Shown here one piece after another: positions 1 to 4,374 of a stretch of DNA of 5,809 nt. The first letter of the stretch is position 1. Each line of letters starts with the position of its first letter. The notes under the pieces are model-generated. The model was not told where the DNA came from, made no database searches, and saw only the letters and a list, made by a program, of their open reading frames with translations. Made by a program: the position numbers and the translations under genes. Origin of the DNA: Deltaproteobacteria bacterium (lineage in GTDB: Bacteria; Desulfobacterota; Binatia; UBA9968); the NCBI GenBank assembly GCA_016844625.1, contig JAERMN010000227.1, forward strand, positions 1 through 5,809. The letters run 5' to 3'.

Positions 1-1448
1 ATATCGTCGGCGTGAGAGTCATCTTTGGCGAAGATCAGCGTCTTGGGCACTTGATCGCGGCCCGGAAAGATCTCCGTGAAAAGTTTATCGCGAAAGGTTT
101 GCAGCACCGTGCGAATCTGACCCTCGGCAACCACATCGCGATCGAGTTGACTGGCGTCGTATTGGAAATCTTCATCGAGCTGCTCCCAGCGCTTCTTGCG
201 CGTCTGGCGGTCGCGCTTGTCGACGTAGAAGCCGGCGTCGATCTTGGCGCCTTGGGCGGTGATCTCGGTCTGAATTCGATAAACGTCGTAGTTGACGTTG
301 ACGCCGTCGGCCACCGCCCGTTCGTGGTTGTACTCCATCACCAGGTTCTGATTGAAAAAGCCGAAGGTCTGCTTCGACGGCGTCGCCGTGAGACCGATCA
401 GATGGGCGTCGAAGTATTCCAGCACCTGGCGCCAGAGATTGTAGATCGAACGGTGGCACTCGTCGGCAATGATGATGTCGAAGGTCTCGATGGGGATGGC
501 CGGGTTATATTCCACGGGCGGGGCTTCTTTGAAGAGCGACTCCAGCCCCTGGACCGAGCGCTCGTCGGCTTCCTCATCAAGCTCCTGTCCCTTGAGCATC
601 GAGTAAAGCCGCTGGATCGTGCCGATGCAAACCTTTGCGGTGGTGTCGAGGGTATTCGAGGTCAAGCGCTGGAGGACGTACTCTTCGTGAAATTTATAGT
701 TGTTGTAGGGCGACACGTACTGCTGAAACTCTTTGAGCGTCTGTTTCCCCAAGTTGCCGCGGTCGACCAAAAACAGCACACGCTTGGCGCCAGCGAACTT
801 GATCAATCGGTAGCTCGTGACGATGGCGAGCAGGGTTTTGCCCGAGCCGGTGGCCATCTGCACCAGCGCGCGCGGCCGGTTGTCGCGCAGGGATTGTTCG
901 AGGTTCATGATCGCTTGGGGCTTGGGCGGCCAAATATCGTCGATCAGCGGCGGCATGTGCTGGATGCGGCTTAAGAAGTTGCCTTTGCGCGTAGCGTATT
1001 CGGCGAGCGTGTTGACGGCCTGTGGCGGCGCGTGGTTTTCCACCCAGGCGAGCAAAGTCTCAGGACGGTGAAACGCGAACACGTTGCGGCTGCGTGGCTC
1101 GGGATCGAGCCGGCTGGTGAAGCGAGTCTCCGTTCCAGTGGACTCGTAGGAGAAAGGCAGCGGCGAGCGCCACGCGGGAATCCCGAACGGCACGCCCTTC
1201 ACGTACTTCTCCGACTGCTCTTCGACGCCAGTGAGGGAATGGCCGGAGGGTTTGGCTTCGATCGTGCCGATCGCTTTGCCGTCGACGAAAAGCGTGTAAT
1301 CCGGCTCGCCGGTCTTGAACGACAGCTCACGCACGGCAACGCCGCGCTGACTGTGCAGATTGACAGACGCTTTGTCCTGCACCTGCCAGCCGCACTCTTG
1401 TAACAGGCGATCGATCTCTTCGCGGGCTAGTTCCTCGGGTTCAGGCAT
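1..1448 (-). CDS. hsdR: Type I restriction endonuclease subunit R (HsdR), N-terminal 482 residues, 3' part cut by the window edge
   Basis: This is the motor and nuclease subunit of a type I restriction-modification complex, which with HsdM and HsdS translocates and cuts unmodified DNA. The frame is open from ATG 1448 to base 1 (482 codons plus 2 nt). Residues 1-90 form the HsdR N-terminal nuclease domain, with PD-(D/E)xK residues D50 and E64-A-K66 and the downstream Q78-x3-Y82 motif. A superfamily 2 helicase follows: Walker A ATGSGKT at 199-205, DECH box at 329-332, motif III TAT at 354-356, and a motif IV-like LIFAKDD near 471-477. Relatives of the EcoEI-like group are usually about 800-950 residues, so about half is missing: the second RecA lobe and the C-terminal domain. 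The start matches the family N-terminus (xxEELAREEIDRLL), but no Shine-Dalgarno is visible. No hsdM or hsdS lies upstream in this window; they may lie beyond base 1 or elsewhere. Confidence 0.93.
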   Translation of the reverse strand, partial: MPEPEELAREEIDRLLQECGWQVQDKASVNLHSQRGVAVRELSFKTGEPDYTLFVDGKAIGTIEAKPSGHSLTGVEEQSEKYVKGVPFGIPAWRSPLPFSYESTGTETRFTSRLDPEPRSRNVFAFHRPETLLAWVENHAPPQAVNTLAEYATRKGNFLSRIQHMPPLIDDIWPPKPQAIMNLEQSLRDNRPRALVQMATGSGKTLLAIVTSYRLIKFAGAKRVLFLVDRGNLGKQTLKEFQQYVSPYNNYKFHEEYVLQRLTSNTLDTTAKVCIGTIQRLYSMLKGQELDEEADERSVQGLESLFKEAPPVEYNPAIPIETFDIIIADECHRSIYNLWRQVLEYFDAHLIGLTATPSKQTFGFFNQNLVMEYNHERAVADGVNVNYDVYRIQTEITAQGAKIDAGFYVDKRDRQTRKKRWEQLDEDFQYDASQLDRDVVAEGQIRTVLQTFRDKLFTEIFPGRDQVPKTLIFAKDDSHADD

Positions 1449-1450
1449 AA

Positions 1451-1466
1451 CCAGTATTAATACCGG
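1451..1466. promoter_or_regulatory. 16-bp imperfect palindrome abutting the hsdR start; possible operator or promoter
   Basis: CCAGTATTAATACCGG is a palindrome with a perfect 10-bp core (GTATTAATAC, 1454-1463) and two more matching pairs outside one mismatch. It ends 2 bp before the hsdR start codon. On the minus strand the core includes TAATAC, a -10-like hexamer 5 nt from the ATG; I see no convincing -35 at the right distance. It could be the binding site of a repressor or a simple AT-rich promoter element. The symmetry is seen directly; the function is inferred. Confidence 0.4.
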
Positions 1467-1505
1467 GGCAGGTGTCAGGCGTGCCTTTTTGATCTTAGTT
1501 CTAGA

Positions 1506-1541
1506 CGTTCAATCGCTGCGGTTCGTTCAAGATGTTTAACT
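1506..1541. repeat. Degenerate 9-bp tandem repeat, group 1
   Basis: Four 9-bp units in register: CGTTCAATC (1506), a diverged unit (1515), CGTTCAAGA (1524) and TGTTTAACT (1533). The consensus is CGTTCAAnn. The same unit recurs at 1770-1805, 1861-1878 and 2611-2704, always outside genes apart from one copy in the last codons of higA. Confidence 0.6.
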
Positions 1542-1648
1542 GCGCGGGGACAACTCGGCCGAGATTGGCGTTACTGTACTGGAATCACCGGCGCTCTGAC
1601 AAGGGCAATATCTCTCGTGGGTGGAAGCGAGGTGGGAGGGATTGGGGG

Positions 1649-1673
1649 AAAGGATAAAGGCAAAAGGATAAAG
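1649..1673. repeat. Short direct repeat, 11-bp unit at 14-bp period
   Basis: AAAGGATAAAG occurs at 1649-1659 and again at 1663-1673, in a purine-rich stretch that begins near 1620. Two copies only; no function can be assigned. Confidence 0.55.
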
Positions 1674-1769
1674 TTCCGGAGTCAGACTTTTATGTCTCGA
1701 CTTTCTTTGCGATTCGAAACCTTCGTCGTCAATTTAAGACCAACATTCTGCACATCTGATAATGAAGCG

Positions 1770-1805
1770 CGTTCAACACGTTCAAGCCGTTCAATGGTTC
1801 GACAG
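1770..1805. repeat. 9-bp tandem repeat, group 2 (best-preserved copies)
   Basis: Three consecutive units share an identical 7-bp core at exact 9-bp spacing: CGTTCAACA (1770), CGTTCAAGC (1779) and CGTTCAATG (1788). A diverged fourth, GTTCGACAG (1797), merges into the REP-like element that follows. The two variable positions of each unit differ between copies. Confidence 0.75.
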
Positions 1806-1850
1806 CCCACCATGACCGGCTCGGTCTTCAGCTCGTCCTGAGACGTCGAA
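1796..1850. repeat. REP-like extragenic inverted repeat pair
   Basis: GGTTCGACAG...ACCATGACCGG on the left and CTCGTCCTGAG..GTCGAAGG on the right resemble the head-to-head halves of the common extragenic palindromes with ends TTCGACAGGCTCA and TGAGCCTGTCGAA. TTCGAC (1798-1803) and GTCGAA (1845-1850) are exact inverted copies. Between them GACCG/CGGTC (1814-1818/1822-1826) forms a small stem with loop GCT. Both halves are diverged from the pattern I remember, so this is a degenerate or lineage-specific version. No transposase accompanies it. Confidence 0.5.
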
Positions 1851-1860
1851 GGATGCGCTC

Positions 1861-1878
1861 CGTTCAAGTCGTTTAACG
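1861..1878. repeat. 9-bp tandem repeat, group 3
   Basis: Two units in register, CGTTCAAGT (1861) and CGTTTAACG (1870). A lone further copy, CGTTCAA at 1921-1927, encodes the Leu-Asn-Ala near the C-terminus of HigA on the opposite strand, so the end of higA lies within the repeat-bearing DNA. Confidence 0.6.
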
Positions 1879-1912
1879 ACAACTGCTGAACCCCTCTGAA
1901 CGATGTGCGTTA

Positions 1913-2227
1913 CTAGGCAGCGTTCAAGGGCGATATTCTTTCGATCTTCCTGCCAATGGTTCTGGCCGCATCCCAAAGATCGACGGCGCGCTGAGCGTTT
2001 AACCAAAATTCGGGACTATTGCCAAACAAGCGAGAAAGACGCAGTGCCATTTCAGGGCTCACGGACCGGCGTTCGCGAAGCAATTCATTGACAGTCTGAC
2101 GTGACACCCCCAGTGCCTTGGCGAAACTGGATACGCTCAAATCATAGTCGGGCAGGAAGTCCTCACGCAGCATTTCACCCGGATGGGTAGGTTTAACGAT
2201 TCTTTGCTTATCATTCCGAATAGTCAT
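1913..2227 (-). CDS. higA: HigA-type antitoxin, XRE-family HTH (HigBA toxin-antitoxin system)
   Basis: This 104-residue protein is the antitoxin of a type II toxin-antitoxin pair. In this family it binds and neutralises HigB and represses its own operon through its DNA-binding domain. The family signature is clear: HPGEMLREDFLP at residues 15-26, then a helix-turn-helix around 31-52 (LSVSSFAKALGVSRQTVNELL), then the typical RRSVSPEMALRLSRLFGNSPEFWLNAQ segment at 53-79. Length is normal for HigA. The ATG at 2227 is preceded by a good Shine-Dalgarno GAGGTG (2232-2237 on the complement) with 4 nt spacing. It starts 13 nt after the higB stop, so the two are cotranscribed and probably translationally coordinated. 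Its final codons overlap one copy of the CGTTCAA repeat. Confidence 0.95.
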   Translation of the reverse strand: MTIRNDKQRIVKPTHPGEMLREDFLPDYDLSVSSFAKALGVSRQTVNELLRERRSVSPEMALRLSRLFGNSPEFWLNAQRAVDLWDAARTIGRKIERISPLNAA

Positions 2228-2240
2228 CTCGCACCTCGAT

Positions 2241-2522
2241 TCAGTGATAGTCCGTTAGCTCTACGTCGTAAACATCGCCGTCGAGAAATCGAAAACAAAT
2301 TCGCCATTGATCATTGACGGATATGGAGTACTGTCCGGTCCGGTCTCGTGAAAGCTGATGAAGCCGGTTGCTGGGCGGAACCTTGAGATCCTCCAGGGTT
2401 GCAGCTACGTCAAGATATTGCAGTCTCCTTAACGCTCGCTTCCTAATGTCCGGGGGAAATTGCCTTGATCTCCCGCTGTAATAGAGTTCGTGGGTAGCTT
2501 TGTCCGCGAACGTTTTGATCAC
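2241..2522 (-). CDS. higB: HigB-type toxin, RelE/ParE superfamily mRNA interferase
   Basis: This 93-residue basic protein is the toxin partner of the downstream HigA. Family members are RelE-fold RNases that cleave mRNA on the ribosome in the cytoplasm. Signature segments are the N-terminal MIKTFADKATHELYYSG, RKRALRRLQYLDVA at 27-40, NRLHQLSRDRTGQYSISVN at 52-70, and the near-invariant QWRICFRF at 72-79, ending DVELTDYH. Length is typical and the gene looks intact. The start is GTG at 2522; no in-frame ATG lies near it, and starting there gives the normal family N-terminus. No usable Shine-Dalgarno is present; instead a promoter -10 element lies 6 bp upstream, so the mRNA may be leaderless. 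Toxin-first order, as in classical higBA operons. Confidence 0.95.
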   Translation of the reverse strand: MIKTFADKATHELYYSGRSRQFPPDIRKRALRRLQYLDVAATLEDLKVPPSNRLHQLSRDRTGQYSISVNDQWRICFRFLDGDVYDVELTDYH

Positions 2523-2548
2523 GTCACCACTGTAAACCGTCGCGTGAC
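2523..2548. promoter_or_regulatory. Possible HigA operator: GTCAC/GTGAC inverted repeat over the higBA promoter
   Basis: GTCAC (2523-2527) and GTGAC (2544-2548) are exact inverted copies with centres 21 bp apart, about two helical turns. They flank the -10 hexamer. HigA-family antitoxins autoregulate by binding palindromes over their promoter, which this placement fits. Five-bp arms can occur by chance, so confidence is low. Confidence 0.3.
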
Positions 2549-2557
2549 AATCGTCAA
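2529..2557 (-). promoter_or_regulatory. Putative sigma-70-type promoter of higBA
   Basis: Read on the minus strand: TTGACG (complement of 2552-2557, 5 of 6 matches to the -35 consensus), an exact 17-bp spacer (2535-2551), and TACAGT (complement of 2529-2534, 4 of 6 to the -10 consensus). The -10 ends 6 bp before the GTG start of higB, so transcription would begin at or next to the start codon. The match is seen; promoter activity is inferred. Confidence 0.6.
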
Positions 2558-2610
2558 TTTGGGAGATTTACGCTAACTCGAATCCTGGCGCTGTCCTACT
2601 ACCACTAACA

Positions 2611-2704
2611 AGTTCCAACCGTTCAAAGTAATCCTAAAGTCCGTGCAAATCGTTCAACCGCGGCGCTCCGGTCAAAACGCTAACCGACCGTTGCCCGTTC
2701 AAGA
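2611..2704. repeat. Degenerate 9-bp tandem repeat, group 4
   Basis: AGTTCCAAC (2611) and CGTTCAAAG (2620) form a first pair. A second series in a different register starts at 2642: CGTGCAAAT (2642), CGTTCAACC (2651), CGGTCAAAA (2669) and CGTTCAAGA (2696), all at multiples of 9 bp with decayed units between. GTTCAAGG follows at 2705. This places the same repeat on the far side of higBA. Confidence 0.6.
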
Positions 2705-2786
2705 GTTCAAGGACGATTTCGAACGGCGGATTTTCTCGGCTTCGGCGATACCCGTAACCGCGAGTGAGGATCGATTGAGATTACCA

Positions 2787-2939
2787 CTACGGCTCCTTAG
2801 CAACGACTTTGTCGTTCGTCCAGATGTAGCTCGGCGTGCCGTGCATCAAAGTGTTCTTCGCCGTGGCCGTCATTTTGCCGTCCATAATTTTCCAATTCTC
2901 GATGTCAAAATGTTCTCGGCTTAGCGTACAGAAATCAAT
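2787..2939 (-). pseudogene. Probable 3' remnant of a decayed gene (50 codons, no start)
   Basis: Between two in-frame stops the minus strand encodes 50 residues of protein-like composition, including FDIENWKIMDGKMTATAKNT and MHGTPSYIWTNDKVVAKEP before the stop at 2787-2789. There is no ATG/GTG/TTG start near the 5' end (an internal ATG gives only about 32 residues), no ribosome binding site, and the sequence upstream has stops in the continuing frame. I do not recognise the family. The regular amphipathic beta-like pattern and normal residue mix are why I suspect a gene remnant; a chance open frame is the alternative. Confidence 0.3.
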
Positions 2940-3017
2940 CTACGGCAATTGAGATTTGCTTCAGAGTGCGCTACTCCAAAACATCAGCGAAAACTTTCGC
3001 GCATCTAACCTTCTAAC

Positions 3018-3023
3018 GGAGGT
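3018..3023 (+). promoter_or_regulatory. Strong Shine-Dalgarno of the flavoprotein gene
   Basis: GGAGGT lies 5 nt before the ATG at 3029 and fixes that start over any internal Met. It is the strongest ribosome binding site in the window. Confidence 0.85.
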
Positions 3024-3028
3024 CCGCC

Positions 3029-4108
3029 ATGGCTCAACCAACCGTGCGTCGTCAGAGCAAGTATGTGGCTTTGACCAAAGAGCAGTTTCGCGAGCGATTC
3101 TTCGCGCGCTTCTACGATCCTGCCTTCGACGAAGTCAAAGCAGAACTAGAGAAGGTTTTCGAGAAAGCTTGGGACGGCTACATTGTCTACCGTAAGTCGC
3201 CGCGCAAAAGAACCGCTGGCAAGGGGTTCGCCGATGCTAAATTCGAGTTGCCGATGGAATGGCTCGACACCCGCGCTAAGGTTCAGGCAGCCGAGAAACG
3301 CCAGAAAGATCCCAAGTCGCGGTCGCGGATATTGATCGTGAACGGCTCGACCCGCAGCGAGCATACTTGTCCGGGTGAGATTTCCAAAACCCGCCGCTTA
3401 GCACAGCAGGCGCAGAAGACGATCGAATCGCTGCGCGGCTTTGAAGTGGATTTTCTCGACATCTCGACGCTCGCCGACGAGCCGTACAAAACTATCTTTC
3501 CGTGCAAGGCATGCGTTTCAACCGCGCCACCGCTCTGCCATTGGCCATGTTCCTGTTATCCCAATCACGCCATGGGCCAGGTCAACGACTGGATGAACGA
3601 AATTTATCCGCGCTGGGTCGCCGCCCACGGCGTGATGATCCTGTGCCCGGTGCATTGGTACCAGGCGCCGGCGAGTTTGAAGCTAATGATCGATAGGCTC
3701 GTGTGCGCCGACGGCGGCAACCCCGATCCGACTACGACTAAGGGAAAAAATCCGTTACTGGCGAAGCAGCTTGAGATCAAAGGCTGGAGTTATCCCAAGC
3801 ATCTCGCCGGCCGCGCTTTCTCGGTCATTGCCCATGGCGACGCCGCGGGGCCGGAAAACCTCCGCCGCATGTTGACCGACTGGCTCACTGACATGGAGAT
3901 GATTCCAGCGGGTCCGACGGCGCTGATCGATACTTGGGTCGGCTGGTATCAACCCTACGCAACCAGTCACGACGATCTTGACAAGGATAAAGACTTGTTC
4001 GCCGAAGTGAGCAACGCTGCGCGCGCGCTCGCCAACATGGTGCAACTCATCCGCGCGGGTAAATATCACGCGCCGGACGAGAAGTTGCGCGACCCGCGTG
4101 AAAAATGA
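3029..4108 (+). CDS. Flavodoxin-fold NAD(P)H-dependent FMN reductase-like protein with N-terminal extension and Cys cluster
   Basis: The 359-residue product has two parts. Residues 1-98 are a charged, mostly helical extension (LTKEQFRERFFARFYDPAFD, then a lysine/arginine-rich stretch). Residues 99-345 are a flavodoxin-like domain: strand plus phosphate loop SRILIVNGSTRSEHT (98-113), DFLDIS (141-146), VMILCPVHWYQAPASLKLMIDRL (202-224), typical of NADPH-dependent FMN reductases, and a HGDAAGPENLRRMLTDWL segment (269-286). A cysteine-rich loop, C159-x2-C162-x7-C170-x3-C174-x-C176, sits where iron-sulfur flavoproteins carry their cluster ligands, but the spacing differs from the classical one. 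No signal peptide, so it is probably cytoplasmic. The likely role is FMN-dependent reduction of an unknown substrate. I recall similar full-length proteins in soil bacteria, so the extension is probably a family trait. Monocistronic, ended by the terminator at 4161-4184. Confidence 0.85.
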   Translation: MAQPTVRRQSKYVALTKEQFRERFFARFYDPAFDEVKAELEKVFEKAWDGYIVYRKSPRKRTAGKGFADAKFELPMEWLDTRAKVQAAEKRQKDPKSRSRILIVNGSTRSEHTCPGEISKTRRLAQQAQKTIESLRGFEVDFLDISTLADEPYKTIFPCKACVSTAPPLCHWPCSCYPNHAMGQVNDWMNEIYPRWVAAHGVMILCPVHWYQAPASLKLMIDRLVCADGGNPDPTTTKGKNPLLAKQLEIKGWSYPKHLAGRAFSVIAHGDAAGPENLRRMLTDWLTDMEMIPAGPTALIDTWVGWYQPYATSHDDLDKDKDLFAEVSNAARALANMVQLIRAGKYHAPDEKLRDPREK

Positions 4109-4132
4109 AAAGCAGCCAAACTGAACGACCTG

Positions 4133-4145
4133 CGGCTTCAAGCCG
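4133..4145. repeat. Small palindrome CGGCTT-C-AAGCCG
   Basis: An exact 6-bp inverted repeat with a one-base centre, 24 bp after the flavoprotein stop. As RNA it would fold as a shorter stem with a TTCAA loop. It has no T tract of its own and is the first of five inverted repeats in this gap. Confidence 0.55.
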
Positions 4146-4160
4146 ACGGGTTGTGAATTT

Positions 4161-4184
4161 GTCGACTGTAAGTCGACTTTTTTT
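4161..4184 (+). terminator. Intrinsic terminator of the flavoprotein gene
   Basis: A perfect 7-bp stem GTCGACT (4161-4167)/AGTCGAC (4171-4177) with a 3-nt loop GTA is followed directly by seven T residues (4178-4184), 52 bp after the stop codon. An outer inverted repeat CGACGGG (4144-4150)/CCCGTCG (4185-4191) encloses it and could compete with or extend the hairpin. This is a good rho-independent terminator for the plus strand. Confidence 0.88.
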
Positions 4185-4186
4185 CC

Positions 4187-4214
4187 CGTCGTTCCACGGC
4201 AGCTGGAATCCAGG
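4187..4214 (-). repeat. REP-like element, copy A (inverted relative to copy B)
   Basis: On the complement it reads CCTGGATTCC...GGAACGACG, matching the general pattern of the widespread extragenic palindrome (CTGGATTCCCGC..GCGGGAATGACG). The stem TTCCA (4192-4196)/TGGAA (4204-4208) is intact, but its centre (CGGCAGC) is diverged. ATCCAGG (4208-4214) is the exact reverse complement of the start of copy B. Confidence 0.6.
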
Positions 4215-4234
4215 CGGTTTTTAAAAATGAACTG

Positions 4235-4254
4235 CCCCGCAGCAAGCTGCGGGG
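4235..4254. repeat. GC-rich perfect palindrome, 9-bp stem
   Basis: CCCCGCAGC (4235-4243)/GCTGCGGGG (4246-4254) is a perfect 9-bp inverted repeat around AA, lying between the two REP-like copies. No T tract follows on the plus strand. On the minus strand it is followed by CAGTTCA and then a T-rich stretch (complement of 4219-4228), so a weak terminator role for the convergent gene is possible though distant (about 120 bp). Confidence 0.65.
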
Positions 4255-4287
4255 AATCTGACCCTCAGAGATTAAACCAAAGACGAA

Positions 4288-4319
4288 CCTGGATGCCGGC
4301 CGTCGCCGGCATGACGAAC
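4288..4319 (+). repeat. REP-like element, copy B
   Basis: CCTGGATGCCGGC...GCCGGCATGACGAAC has a perfect 8-bp stem ATGCCGGC (4293-4300)/GCCGGCAT (4305-4312) with loop CGTC. It keeps the CCTGGAT...ATGACGA ends typical of this extragenic palindrome class. With copy A it forms a head-to-head pair about 70 bp apart around the GC palindrome, a layout like the mosaic elements of other bacteria. Its position just past the end of the binding-protein gene could protect or terminate that minus-strand mRNA. Confidence 0.7.
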
Positions 4320-4374
4320 TTTCACATCGCTTGAAGGCGAGGGATTTCAACCATCCCCGAGAGATTCATTAGAA

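Larger units (their letters stand above)
1449..1912. other. 464-bp intergenic region between hsdR and higA, no convincing gene
   Basis: No reading frame here looks like protein on either strand; the short open frames translate to low-complexity or repeat-derived peptides such as IERLERVER. It contains the hsdR-proximal palindrome, three groups of a degenerate 9-bp repeat (1506-1541, 1770-1805, 1861-1878), a short 14-bp-period direct repeat (1649-1673), a small bulged hairpin (about 1681-1701) and a REP-like inverted pair (1796-1850). The palindrome GTCGTTTAACGAC (1868-1880) lies downstream of higA but has no U tract, so it is a poor terminator candidate. Confidence 0.6.
2523..3028. other. 506-bp intergenic region upstream of higBA and of the flavoprotein gene; no intact gene
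   Basis: This is the divergent spacer between higBA (leftward) and the flavoprotein gene (rightward). It holds the higBA promoter, a stretch of 9-bp repeats (2611-2710), and a probable gene remnant on the minus strand (2787-2939). The plus-strand frame 2643-2924 is open, but it begins inside the repeats and runs antisense to the remnant, so I do not call it a gene. I found no convincing promoter for the flavoprotein gene; a weak TTGAGA lies near 2944-2949 with only a poor -10 (TACTCC) 17 bp further on. Confidence 0.55.

Noticed and set aside
12..974. 320-codon plus-strand open frame
   Set aside because: It is antisense to hsdR, whose frame carries Walker A, DECH and nuclease motifs. The plus-strand product is a Leu/Val/Arg/Asp-rich shadow without domains.
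1032..1403. 123-codon plus-strand open frame
   Set aside because: Antisense to the HsdR N-terminal nuclease domain; no domain features of its own.
1617..1882. Short open frames on both strands between hsdR and higA
   Set aside because: Their peptides come from the 9-bp and REP-like repeats (IERLERVER-like) and lack ribosome sites.
1506..2704. CGTTCAA repeats as a CRISPR array or plasmid-type origin iterons
   Set aside because: The unit is only 9 bp with no spacers of 25-40 bp, there are no cas or rep genes, and no DnaA boxes or AT-rich unwinding region were seen.
2643..2924. 93-codon plus-strand open frame upstream of the flavoprotein gene
   Set aside because: It starts inside the 9-bp repeats, has no ribosome site, and its second half is antisense to a more protein-like minus-strand frame.
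3755..4141. 128-codon minus-strand open frame
   Set aside because: Antisense to the C-terminal half of the flavoprotein, which has clear family motifs and a strong ribosome site.
4138..4350. 70-codon minus-strand open frame
   Set aside because: It translates the REP-like palindromes and terminator (SCRRRPASR- and AWIPA-type peptides), a familiar annotation artefact.
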